Shown here: positions 1 through 9,536 of the stretch, in pieces | Layout of the letters: each line of letters starts with the position of its first letter | Numbering within the stretch: the stretch's first letter is position 1 | NCBI GenBank assembly: GCA_002786025.1 | Contig: NHNW01000007.1 | Location: forward strand, 930,001 to 994,000 | Reading direction: 5' to 3' | From: Zasmidium citrigriseum | Taxonomy: Eukaryota; Ascomycota; Dothideomycetes; Mycosphaerellales; Mycosphaerellaceae | Length of the DNA stretch: 64,000 bases | Notes under the pieces: generated by a model | The model's input: the letters and a program-made list of their open reading frames with translations, nothing else | The model's database searches: none | Told to the model about the DNA's origin: nothing | Made by a program: the position numbers and the translations under genes

Positions 1-1996
1 GAAATTGTGGGTCTCGAAGCCAACCTCACCTCAACTTTCACACGACATCGCTCCTCTTCTCTACAGCATCAATCTTTCTACATTTCGCTGGATCTTCGAA
101 CAGTCCGTCCTCGTCATTACGGTGACTCTCTTCTCTCTTCCCGGCGGAAATTCTCAATGGAGTGCCTTGTCGATGCAGTAGATTGCGATTCCACCACCCA
201 CTGGACGCGGTCGATGTGGACGAAGAAGTGTGATACAACAGCGCAAGTGAAATGTGAAACTGCACGGTGACGGGATCCCAGGTCCATGCAAGAGAAATTG
301 GCTGGCTGTGAAAGGTGGTGCGCGAGGTGCGAAGTGCGCAACGCCAGAAGCAGGACCATCGCGACCACCACGACGACGTGAGGGGTGAAGAGGGTGAAGA
401 GACGGTAATGAAAGGAACGCAATGGAAGTTGCAAGACACCACGGCAAAGCTTCGGCGGGCGCAACACCAAACAGTTATAAAGAAAATGAATCTGTGCTGT
501 TTCCATCGGCGCGGTTTAGTCCAATGAGCTCTATGGCCTAAGCCAAGCCGGTGAATGAGTTTGGGTTTGGCCAACTCAAGGTCGCCAGTTCGACCCCAGG
601 CTGTGTAGCTGCAGCAGCTTGGTCTCATTCGTGGTTCTTTGGGAATTTGTTGTAAAAAGTGAGTCTGCTGGGGGTTGGATCGAGCATGCCTGTGCCAACC
701 AGTAGCTCACTTGTGGGTAATACAAAGGAAGCCTGACAAGGTGGAATTTTCCCTAGGCGAGTCGGGAGGAGTCTCGACTGACCCTAGGTTTTTGCTCTTT
801 TGTTTTTTGGTTTCCTCGAACTTTCTTACATTTTGTGGTAGCATTTGCTACATCTGTGCTGTTTTCAAAAGTCGTTTCCTAACTGAAATCTGTAGAAACA
901 CATCTCATCTACAAGAGACCAAGTTTGTTTGCGATCTTACCCTTTGTTTTTACACCGCACTCGAACACCCACGCTCGAGCGTCCAAGTACCGGGTAAGAC
1001 GCATGTACGATTTGAATTACCGGCGGTCGCTTAAGGAAACCCTTCATGTATTCTGGAACGAAGTCACCGCCACAGGACAGATTCGAATATGACCTCAGAC
1101 GACATGGATGGGCGCAAGGGTCGAAGTGATTTGAATGATAGTTGACTTTCGAACAAGATCGTTCGTTTGAAACGCATGGAGTTTGGGAAAGTGTGACGTG
1201 AGGTCATAGGTCTGTTGAAGGTTGGATAGACTCGAGGCATAGTCGTCGGCCGGATCAAGCCCATCAAAATCGACCTCTTGCCTGGCTGCCTTCCATCGAT
1301 CTCCGAGGATTCAGAGGGCACTGAGCCATCGACGAGGGCCTTGAGGTATTGAAGATGTCTTCAATGCAGAGAGACGATGCCAGTCAGGCTGACAAGTGAA
1401 TAGGTCGCGGCATCGAGGCCCTAATTGCTCCAGAGCTGGGGAGTCTTCCGTGGGGGATAACCGCTGAGATCGCAGTGCGAGTCCTCGATTCCAAAATGAC
1501 TGTCGTTCAAGTTAAGGCTGTCTGAGTCACTGAGTCGAGATAAAGCATTGTAAGTAGTTATTGTGACTTTCGCTGAAGGGCATATCACATACGGCCTTCA
1601 GAGGTCACCACTAGAAGATCGCTATTCGATTCACGCGAACTTGCTCCTCGAATTATGTGTGTCTGTGTTCCTCTGAGCGATCATCGAGATGCATTCAGCG
1701 ATGACGTTACGATGTACACATGAAGTGTGAAGTCGATGTTGCTGCGTTGCTGGCGAAGACCAGAGTGAAACAGTCAACAAGGAACAGCAAATCTATGAGT
1801 ACATAGAGAAAAGAAAGCGGACCGCAGCGTGGCCAAGCAGAAAGGCCCGCCGGGGGGTGGTTGGGATATGTTAAGCACAATGGAACATGGGCTTCTTTTG
1901 TGACTCAAGTTGTGAGGCAGAGCTTACTGAGGGCAACTTGAGCAACAGCAATTGGATTGGGATGACAGGGTTTTCATCGTCCTCGTACTACAGCGC
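1..1996. other. No supported gene; 3' flank of SPS19
   Basis: Six-frame reading gives only short overlapping frames on both strands, none with a recognisable domain or splice-joined continuation. The right part is the 3' flank of the minus-strand SPS19 gene. A B-box-like string (GTTCGACC near 588-595) occurs but cannot be folded into a tRNA. Confidence 0.6.
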
Positions 1997-2956
1997 TCAT
2001 AGCTTAGAGTTATTGTTCAATCCCCTTCCAGTCTTGACGCCTTCAACGACGTCCCCAGACAGCAGGAAGTCAGGATAAGCGAACCCCTTCCCTTGACCGG
2101 CTCCACTCGTCCTCCATTGCCCACCATCCACGACGAGAATGTTGCCATTGACATAGCTGCCGGCTTCGGAGAAGAGGTAGATCGTGGCATCTGCGATTTC
2201 TCGGACTTGCCCCCATCGTCCAAGTGGAATGATCTTAGCGTGCTCCTTCTCCTGTCCCCCGTCGAGTTTCGCTAAACGCTCCATGCCTTCTGTGTTGGCG
2301 ATGGGGCCGGGTGTGATGACATTGCTGGTGATGCCGTAGGGACCGTATTCGATCGCTACGCTGTTGCTGATCTGGTCGACAGCAGCCTTGGCTGCTTGGG
2401 CGTGTGCCTGTAAGGGCTGTCCTTTGAAGTGGAACGAGGCCGAGACGAAGATCATACGGCCACCAGTGCCGTTTGGTGCATGCTTGCCCGTATTCGGGCA
2501 CTTCTTCGCGCTTTGCACGAGGTGTGGAAGGACCGCTTTCGCCGTATTATAAGATCCAATCGTATCAATCTCAATCACCGTCCGGAAAGCATTCGGACTC
2601 AACTGGCTCATCGGCGCCAGAAAGTTTCCTGCCGCGCCCGCAATGGCAAAGTCTAAGCTTCCAAGCTCTTTCACGCAGCGGTCTGCCGCCTCTTTCAATG
2701 CCACGGCGTTTCGAACGTCGACGTTGCCTTGGCCTATGCAGCGTGACCCTTTTCGTGCGGTTTCGAGGTCTTTGGCCATCTTCTCCGTCTTTTCTGCATT
2801 TCGGCCGATGATGTAGGCATTGCCGCCCAGAGCTACGAAGGCGCGCACTTGGATGGAGCAGATTGTGCCAGCGCCTCCTGTGCAGAAGATGACTTTGTTG
2901 GTGAAGATGCCGTCGCGCCAGACGTTGCTGAGGAATTCTTCGCGTGGGACCGGCAT
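1997..2956 (-). CDS. SPS19: Peroxisomal 2,4-dienoyl-CoA reductase (SDR family)
   Basis: A single-exon 319-residue short-chain dehydrogenase. It should reduce 2,4-dienoyl-CoA with NADPH, an auxiliary step of peroxisomal beta-oxidation of unsaturated fatty acids. The Rossmann glycine motif TGGAGTI lies near residues 26-32, followed by a basic NADPH-type loop (IIGRN). The active-site segment HAQAAKAAVD carries the catalytic lysine. As in peroxisomal DECR2-type enzymes, there is no canonical YxxxK tyrosine. The protein ends in Ser-Lys-Leu immediately before the stop, a canonical PTS1 signal, so peroxisomal import is well supported. Length matches the family. ATG at 2956 is the first in-frame ATG. 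The gene is divergent from the Atg33-like gene across 504 bp that contains a CCGAGG hexamer. Confidence 0.92.
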   Translation of the reverse strand: MPVPREEFLSNVWRDGIFTNKVIFCTGGAGTICSIQVRAFVALGGNAYIIGRNAEKTEKMAKDLETARKGSRCIGQGNVDVRNAVALKEAADRCVKELGSLDFAIAGAAGNFLAPMSQLSPNAFRTVIEIDTIGSYNTAKAVLPHLVQSAKKCPNTGKHAPNGTGGRMIFVSASFHFKGQPLQAHAQAAKAAVDQISNSVAIEYGPYGITSNVITPGPIANTEGMERLAKLDGGQEKEHAKIIPLGRWGQVREIADATIYLFSEAGSYVNGNILVVDGGQWRTSGAGQGKGFAYPDFLLSGDVVEGVKTGRGLNNNSKL

Positions 2957-3460
2957 TTTTGCTGTTATTCAAGGAAGAAGGAAGACGAGGCCGCCGTAGT
3001 AAAAGTACAAGTGATGAATTGAAGGAAGAGCGATGTCTTGTCGAGTCGCTTTAACTGACAATCGTACGGCCGTAGTCGGTCGTCTGTTCGCGAAGTAGTA
3101 GAATTGCCCGGTTCGTCTTACTCGGGAGAATGCGAATGGGTAGACTTGACCGCGAGACACGCCTGTCTGACTTCAATGCTCACCTCATATTCAGCCCCTG
3201 TGCATGTTCTCTGATCACAAACCACGCTCGTTACACCACCGAACCCGAGGTTGTCGCCGATGGAGCTCGCGCGAGTCATGATACTTGCTGACTAGCTTCG
3301 TGGGGGCGGGCGTAGCCGCTGGAGCTTGGGTGAATGAGTAAACGGCTCGGGAACGTGGAGCAGACGTCAGAGACATCACGACGCCAGGAACCGACTCCAT
3401 TCAACCATACAATCGATCCATCAAACTGATATCGTCTGGATAAACCAAGAAGACTTCAAG
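2957..3460. promoter_or_regulatory. Shared divergent promoter region SPS19 / Atg33-like
   Basis: Non-coding 504 bp between two divergent starts, so it must hold both promoters. The only motif I can name is a CCGAGG hexamer, listed separately. I saw no convincing TATA box or repeat. Confidence 0.6.
3245..3250. promoter_or_regulatory. CCGAGG hexamer, candidate fatty-acid response (FarA/FarB-type) site
   Basis: CCGAGG is the reverse complement of CCTCGG, the core bound by the fatty-acid regulators FarA and FarB in Aspergillus nidulans, which control peroxisomal beta-oxidation genes. It lies 289 bp upstream of the SPS19 start. A single hexamer is expected by chance about once in 2 kb counting both strands, so the assignment rests mainly on context. 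Confidence 0.3.
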
Positions 3461-3985
3461 ATGCCATCGGCAATCGCCCTCTGCAAGTTCGTGGGCACAA
3501 TCAGCCTGGGCCTCCTCACAGTACACCCCCCACCAACCCTCCATCAAATCCACTGCTAATGCTATCTCCAGGGCGTCTCATATACACTCTCAACACAGTC
3601 TCTCCCCTCACTTCTCACGCTTCCCTCCGCCAAACCTGCCGCATACACCCTCAGCCAAACGACCCGATTAGCGACTCTCCACATCCGAACGTTATCAGCG
3701 ATCTCGACAGCCAGCTTGTTCCTCGCATTTTATCTCTCGCCACCGCGTATTCGACACCCTTATCTGATTTGGACTGGTCTCGTGGCTGCTGCGGGTGGAG
3801 CTTTGAACTTGGCTATGGATAAGAGCGCGAAGATGGGTGTGGCGATTGAGGAGGTCGGGGATGTCAATGGCGAGCAGGTCGAGAAGAGGGCGAGGGATCA
3901 GCAGTATTTGGAGTTTGTGAGGACGGGGGTTGCTGGACTTGGCTTTGCGATGGGGGTCATTGGAGTTTGGGGGGATGGGGCTTGA
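3461..3985 (+). CDS. ATG33: Atg33-like mitochondrial membrane protein
   Basis: Two exons, 3461-3520 and 3572-3985, split by a 51 bp GT-AG intron (3521-3571) with a CTGCTAAT branch region, encode 157 residues. The start, with KFVGTISLGLLTGVSYTLS, matches the signature N-terminus of fungal Atg33 proteins. Four membrane segments are visible, near residues 5-26, 60-82, 87-108 and 133-154. Atg33 of budding yeast is an outer mitochondrial membrane protein needed for mitophagy, mainly in stationary phase. Role and location here are inferred by family. Yeast Atg33 is somewhat longer (about 200 residues). The coding strand changes sharply from C-rich to G-rich near 3780. It shares its promoter region with SPS19. 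Confidence 0.78.
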
Positions 3986-4391
3986 AGAGATTTGATGAGA
4001 ATCATGATATGATGTGCAAGCGTTGTAGGTGAGGTGGCAGAGTGTGAGAACGCATAGACAGCGCAGTCCCATCTCATTTCTAATGACGATATACATTCAA
4101 TGGCTCTGACGGGTAGCTCTGACTTCTGCTAAAGCTGATCGCAGCTATGTACCCTCCTTCCGCCCAAACTAGAAGGCTAGCTCTCTCCGCAAAAGTTTCA
4201 AAGTCCAAGCCATTGAAAGGCTTGCTAGACTCTCAGCATTTGGCCACAGATTCGGAGATTGCTGGGCCGTGCTGAAAAACCTAGCCGTTTCCGATGCCTG
4301 TCTACTAAGCTCGTTCGAGTCGCAGACGTGCTTCAATCCACCGCTGAAAGCTTAGAGGACTCCTTCAATGCTCTCCTGCATGAAGACGTCC
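3986..4391. other. Convergent 3' intergenic region
   Basis: The 406 bp between two converging genes. I see no gene, repeat or RNA. Confidence 0.6.
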
Positions 4392-5226
4392 TTAAGCCTT
4401 CCAGCCCATCCAAGCTTTCCATCCACCCGTCGACACTGAAGGAGGCGCTGCTGCCGTGGAGGTCGGCTTCTGAGGTCCGAACCACTTGGACATGCGGTTT
4501 GCGAACTGCTCTTCGTTGACGGCCGGCTTAGAAGCGAGCGACTCAGCCTCTCGGATCTGGCGCGTCAACAAAGTTGCGAGAACCACAAGCAGCATGAGGA
4601 AACCAACGGCAAGACGGCGAACATCCTTGGCCTTTGAGGTTCTCGCAAGCTTCTCCGAAGTAGTCGATTGTTCCTGTCCTTCCTCGCCTCCCTGCGCCGG
4701 TTCCACTGGCAAGTCGGGCTCGACCATCGAGTTGAGCAGTACCAAGATGGAGATCGAAGCGCTGGAACGAAGGGAGTCTTCGAGGTTATCGACGGCTCTG
4801 AGCAGACAGAGTGTGTAGGGGACGGCGCAGAACAGAAGGTGCTGGGGCTTGTCGCGCCCGAGTCCCGAGTACTTGATGGCGGCGAGGATGCATGGAAGCG
4901 GGATGGCTGCGATTCCGACACGCAAGATGACTTCTGCGAGGTCATCGAGGTAGAGGCCGAGCGTGATGCCGATGAAGAGGGAGGCGATTGAGGTGGCGAT
5001 GAGGAGGGCGAGGAGTTGATGAGTGCTGAGGTCTTTGATGGTGTCGAGGTGCTTCATTCGAAGTCAGTCTTTGAACAAGTCAATGCAGGATGGAGTCGCG
5101 TACCTTATTCATGGCCGTCAAGGCCGCCTTGATTTCGCCGATAACAGGCTTGCGGTCGGTAGTCTCCTCCATCTTGGTAGTAGGTGCGGTATGTTGAGGA
5201 CTCGAGGGCTGCTTGGTGCGCGACAT
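4392..5226 (-). CDS. Predicted multi-pass membrane protein, function unknown
   Basis: Exon 1 is 5104-5226 and exon 2 is 4392-5051. The 52 bp intron (5052-5103) has a GTACGC donor, a CTGAC branch site and an AAG acceptor, and joins in frame after MNK to give 260 residues. Hydrophobic segments lie near residues 48-70 (LLALLIATSIASLFIGITLG), 75-96, possibly 112-130, and 183-203, followed by a polar tail ending in repeated Trp-Lys. The N-terminal 40 residues are polar and probably cytosolic. I recognise no family. It is the first of three co-oriented small genes (4.4-6.9 kb). The spliced start is preferred over the internal ATG at 5057 because the intron signals are good and the exon carries codon-like sequence. 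Confidence 0.6.
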
Positions 5227-5616
5227 GATTGTGATGAGCCTCGAAAATGTTTTCGTTGTGTGGATTTGAAAGGAGGAAAGAGGCGCATGCTTGAGCTAGA
5301 AATAGGCGCGCCAAGAGTCTTTCACATGCCAAACTCTAATTTGGCGCAGATTCACTCGCTCGCGCTTACGGTGGACACCAATTTGCGGAACGTGAAAGAT
5401 GCATGTATAGGGAAGTCTCTCCCTTCTGAGCAGTCGATACGTTAAAAGGCTAGAATGGGCAGCTTTGACTTGTGCTAACGACGTTCCCAGCTGTGTAGTA
5501 GCATCGCCCTCCGCTGCACTGAAGACTTTATCCCGTCTGCTACCTTGCTCGCCCCCATGCCACTCCTCGAGTGTGCGCAGCTTGTGAACCTGATCCTTGC
5601 ACATGCTTGAGAACTC
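5227..5616. other. Intergenic spacer / promoter of the 4392-5226 gene
   Basis: The 390 bp separate two minus-strand genes. They should hold the terminator of one and the promoter of the next. I recognise no motif. Confidence 0.5.
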
Positions 5617-6062
5617 TTACAGATCGGCCGTCGTCGCATTGGTATTCCAGGAAGGAGCGGGCTTGGGTTTCTTGCTCTGCTCGCGGAATTGCTGCGTGCG
5701 TCTATCGACGTTGGCACTAATGGCGGCGTTGAGCTCTTCCGGAGTGGTATACTGGAGGATCTGGAAGAGGAGTTTTGAGAAACCGGTGCCTCGATTGGCA
5801 GGCCTGTGGGATGACAACGAGCGAGACGCATCTGTTCTGGCTGGAATCGCCGCTCGAGGATAGGTGATGGGTGGGACTTTGTGAGGCTGATATTGTTCTA
5901 GATGTAATCAGCCTTCTTGGTGGGGCTCCTCGGGGGTGAGGGCAGATTCGTCTTGGGATGATGTGGAAGAGCCTCGAATTCACCGTGGTGGTGTTGGCTT
6001 GCTGGGAAGGCGTTGCCCTCCTCCAGACGGTAAGATTGAGAGGTTGTGTTGATTTCGTTGGT
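5617..6062 (-). CDS. Small hypothetical protein, 5' end unresolved
   Basis: The best model joins 5984-6062 to 5617-5897 through an 86 bp intron (5898-5983; donor GTGAAT, GCTGAT branch region, CTAG acceptor). The join gives a continuous frame of about 119 residues containing an HHH run and a C-terminal segment TTPEELNAAISANVDRRTQQ that reads like a helical, conserved protein. Upstream of 6062 an in-frame TAA blocks extension, so the start codon must sit in another exon. A short exon beginning at the ATG of ATGGCTCTTTCA, with a weak GTGGTT donor, is one possibility. I recognise no domain. The frame starting at TTG 5817 is only the 3' part of exon 2. Confidence 0.4.
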
Positions 6063-6221
6063 TTATCTCCAATTCATGGACTGTTCTCGAACCACTGAAA
6101 GAGCCATCGATGGCACAGTCCTTGTGCCGAGTCTCGGAGAACAAGGTGGTGATTGGAAAAGTGTCCCTATTTCGCTTCCTATAGCTCAGGCGGAGAAGCC
6201 GGCGTGCCAGGCTCGCTGTAT

Positions 6222-6933
6222 CTATGTTGCTTGTATCAATTCGAGCGCAGTCGAGATCAAACTCAGCATGGTCTGCTCACGCATCTCCAGGATACAAGCG
6301 CAGCAGAGTAACCATGCCATTCCCCAGGCGATGAACTCCTCCCAGTACTCATCGGGCGAGGCCTTGCCACCGGCATGCTTCCAAAGCTCCCTTAGCTCGG
6401 GAAGCACACTCTCCCTATCCAGCGGCTCATAGATCTCTCGCATGGTGAACACATACATCGGAACATGGAAGCCAATCATTAACATGGAGAGATACCACGG
6501 CGTGCGAGCCACGAGGACTGAAAGCGCCATCCAGAGCGGTGTAAGTCGAAGCATCAAGCGATAAGGATTCGACTTGAGGGTCGCCGAGGTCTCCTTGCTT
6601 GGTTGGCCGTTGCGATTGTCGGACTGGGCTTTGCTGTAGAGCATCGCGAAGCTCATCAACGCCGAGGAGGCAAAGGTAACGAGGGCTGATTCTGGATGTC
6701 GACCACAGATGACGCCAAGGACGAGGGCCCAGGTATTCGTAAAGTAGGGCGAATCCCATAGTCGCGTGGAGGCGGGACTAGTCTGAGCGGCTCCGGAGTC
6801 AGGTATCTGCAAAGGTCAGTCTGGATGTTAGTTATGGAGTGCATATGGAACTTACGTTGATATCGAAGGTGTTTTGTGCCTCAATCAGGATCCAACCGCC
6901 GCTGTTCCTTTTGTCGGCTATTTTGCGAGTCAT
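6222..6933 (-). CDS. Predicted membrane protein, function unknown
   Basis: Exon 1 is 6856-6933 and exon 2 is 6222-6806, joined across a 49 bp intron (6807-6855; GTAAGT donor, CTGAC branch site, GCAG acceptor), encoding 220 residues. Hydrophobic stretches occur around the region FTNTWALVLGVICG, the region LVTFASSALMSFAMLYS, a long block from LMLRLTPLWMALSVLVA to MLMIGFHVPMYVF, and a C-terminal AWGMAWLLCCACIL. Four membrane passes are therefore likely. No family is recognised and no clear similarity to the neighbouring membrane protein was visible by eye. ATG 6933 is the first in-frame ATG in the upstream exon; an additional 5' exon cannot be excluded. The frame that starts at TTG 6812 includes the splice acceptor and is not a true start. 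Confidence 0.55.
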
Positions 6934-7471
6934 ATTTAGGTGTGCTTCTTTTGCTGTAAGGTGTGTGAGAGAGATAGAAGAACGTAGATTGAATTTCGTA
7001 GGGGAAGTACGTTGTCTGTCGTCAGGGGGCCGTGTGAAATTGCAAAGGATAGCAAAAGTCGAGAGTGCAGCGTCATGATCCAAATGTTTCATACAAGAAA
7101 TTAATCTTCTATCTCTATGCATGTATATTTTCGTTGGTACAGGGTCGTTAAAGTTCATGACCAAGCTCCAGTGGGCGTGAACGGCCGTAATCAGCCTCAC
7201 CGGTATACCATGGTCTTGGAATCTGGGGTATATTTTGTCGGGTCGATTGCCAAGGCCCGTACAATTGTCCAACTGTCGAATGTGTGATAATAGGTCGAAC
7301 CAGGGTCGCTGATGAGTGATGATGGCGCCGTAGGGCGCCAACATGTGAGAAGTCTTGGCGCTTCGGTGGAAGTCTTGAGGAGTCGGCAGTCGCAATGTGC
7401 GTATTATGCTGTCGCGAGAGGCGAATCAAACATCGTGTGGAGTTCGCGGTAAGTGGAATCCGCTTCGAGGT
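6934..7471. other. Intergenic region, nothing recognised
   Basis: The 538 bp include the promoter of the 6222-6933 gene and the 3' flank of the transporter gene. A minus-strand frame passes through most of it but has no in-frame domain and probably reflects chance. Confidence 0.5.
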
Positions 7472-9536
7472 CTAGTACGGACTGAACTTAGACATCCTAG
7501 AAGCAATGTCAGCGGACTGGCTCTTGCGAAACGCAAAGGTGCACCTACTTCCTAAGCTTCTCTCCGTAGATATAGAAAAGGAACGGCACTGGAGCGAGCA
7601 CAAGTGACAGAAATGCAAGCAAGCTGGATGCCCAAGGAACGCCAAGGTTGTGGAACATCGGAGTTGCTGTCGTTGTCAGTGACATTGAATCACGCACCGC
7701 CCTTTCGAAGATGGTGGCTTACCGAACATCGGGAATCCAGCGCCTGCAAGACTTCGCGCAAGCGTATTGGCGGCGACTGCTGATCCTGCCAGCATGAGGT
7801 AAACGTCGATTATGTAGTTCAACCCCTGCAAGAAAATCAAGGCGATGCCAGCTCCAATGGGTGCGGCGCCGATGATCTGTGGCCAGGGAGTAATCGATGG
7901 GAAGGAAGTCCAGCCTGTAGCAGAAACTTCTGTCAGCGAGGGATGTCACTGAGGGGCCGATGAACAACGTACCAAACCAAAAGAGACCAAGAGGGAGAAG
8001 GAATGCCCCGACCATGCTGCTGATCAGACGCTCCTCTGGAGGCACCTTACCCTCACGGCGGAAAATACCCCCGTAGTGATACTTCACCCATGCGGCGTTG
8101 CAGGACAGTGCGATGAGGCAGCCAACGCTAAACGAGAGGTAGGGTAGTCCTCCAACGCCGGGATTCCATCCTCGCTCCTCTTGGAACGAGATCGGGAAGG
8201 ACTCGAAAGTGAGGTATAGGAGGCCTGCGCAGCTTGTTAGGATATGATACGCCCCATCATGAATGTGACATACCGTAGACCAGCGACAGGTAAAGTGTCA
8301 TCAGAAACAGTACCGGCTCTTGGACAAGCATAACGCAGGGCCTGAGTAGGTACCTCGTAATGATGTCCTTCCCGCTGACACGGGTCTCTTCGAACTTGGC
8401 GTGTAATGCCCAACGGCCCGTTTCGTAACGCAGACGCTTTGCACGCTGTTGCAAAAGCACTGGACCATAGGTCTCAGGGATGATGATAAGTCCGATGAGA
8501 CCAAAAAAGGATGACATGATGAGGGTTATCCAAGCGGTCCATCTCCAACCTAGGTGCGAGTCGGTGATGAAGCCTCCTATGAAGGGAGCCTGATTGTGGT
8601 CAGTTCAATCACAGTGTAAGTAGATAAGTCATTCACATACCAGACAAGGGCTCACAAAGAGTGAGGCGCTGTACAGACACATTGCAATACCACGCGTGAC
8701 GGGATCCCACATCTGCGAAATATATCAGAGTTCGTTCTGTCTCAAAAAGCCACGACTGCTCACATCTGCCATAAGTCCTGGAAGAACTACCAGAGGCGCA
8801 ACGCCGAACTACCCTTCAAGTCAGCATCGATAGATAGGGATGCATCTAGATAAGACTGCTTACAACTCCGCCGAAAAAGCGAGCGAGCATAATTGTTTCA
8901 AGATTCTGCGCGACAGCGACCGGTATTTCGAAGACGGCGTATATCGAATATCCGACAAAGAGCGGGATTCTTCGACCTAAGAGTTCTGTACCTGGGCCCC
9001 AAACTTATAAATGTCAGCAACCTTCAACGGCTTGTTTAGCACGGCCTTGGTTGGTACTCACTTAATGGACCAATGATGAATCCGGCAAGGAACAGTGATG
9101 TCCCGAGAGTGGTTACCTCTGTACTGACGTGAAACTCTTCTGAAGTGGCCACGGAGGCAGTACTGAAAATGGACGAGGCGAAGGTGACAGCAGCAGCCAT
9201 CATACAAGAAGCGCATGTGATGATCCATTTGCGCCATTTGGGCCAGTTTTGAGGGTTGTCTGAATCACCGGGCCCGTTCCAGTCGACGACATTCGGGTCT
9301 TTCGCCGGTCCGTTGGCGGTCGACTGGCTCTCGCGTGGCAGGTTGAGTGAAGACTCGCTACCCTTTTCGAGCTTATCGAAGGAGTCATCATGAAGAAAGT
9401 CTGTGTACAGAATTGCTCGTAGCGATTCGCGATTCTTGAAAGCTGGTATCGTGTCGTCGTTCGATTCGGCGATGTGTGCAGCCTCGAAGGCCATGGCCCG
9501 GTCGAGCCAGGCCCTGAAACTTGTGTCTTCTTCCAT
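7472..9536 (-). CDS. MFS transporter, DHA1 drug:H+ antiporter type
   Basis: Nine exons: 9062-9536, 8864-9003, 8764-8808, 8641-8712, 8274-8589, 7973-8224, 7723-7914, 7549-7666 and 7472-7496. The eight introns of 49-58 bp all have GT-AG ends, and the product is 544 residues. The N-terminal 90 residues are polar and cytosolic, ending in the DSDNPQNWPKWRKW signature that precedes TM1 in this family. Later marks are GPGTELLGRRIPL (TM2-3 loop, motif A region), IIIPETYGPVLLQQRAKRLR at the end of TM6, and the C-terminal YGEKLRKMSKF. Twelve membrane segments are expected. The family exports drugs, polyamines or secondary metabolites by proton antiport; the substrate is unknown. The final 25-nt exon is supported by a branch site and by the family's usual tail; without it a stop follows LRK. 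It is divergent from a Zn2Cys6 regulator. Confidence 0.88.

Noticed and set aside
582..600. B-box-like GTTCGACC, possible tRNA T-arm
   Set aside because: The flanking five bases on each side do not pair as a T-stem, and no D-arm, anticodon arm or acceptor stem could be drawn.
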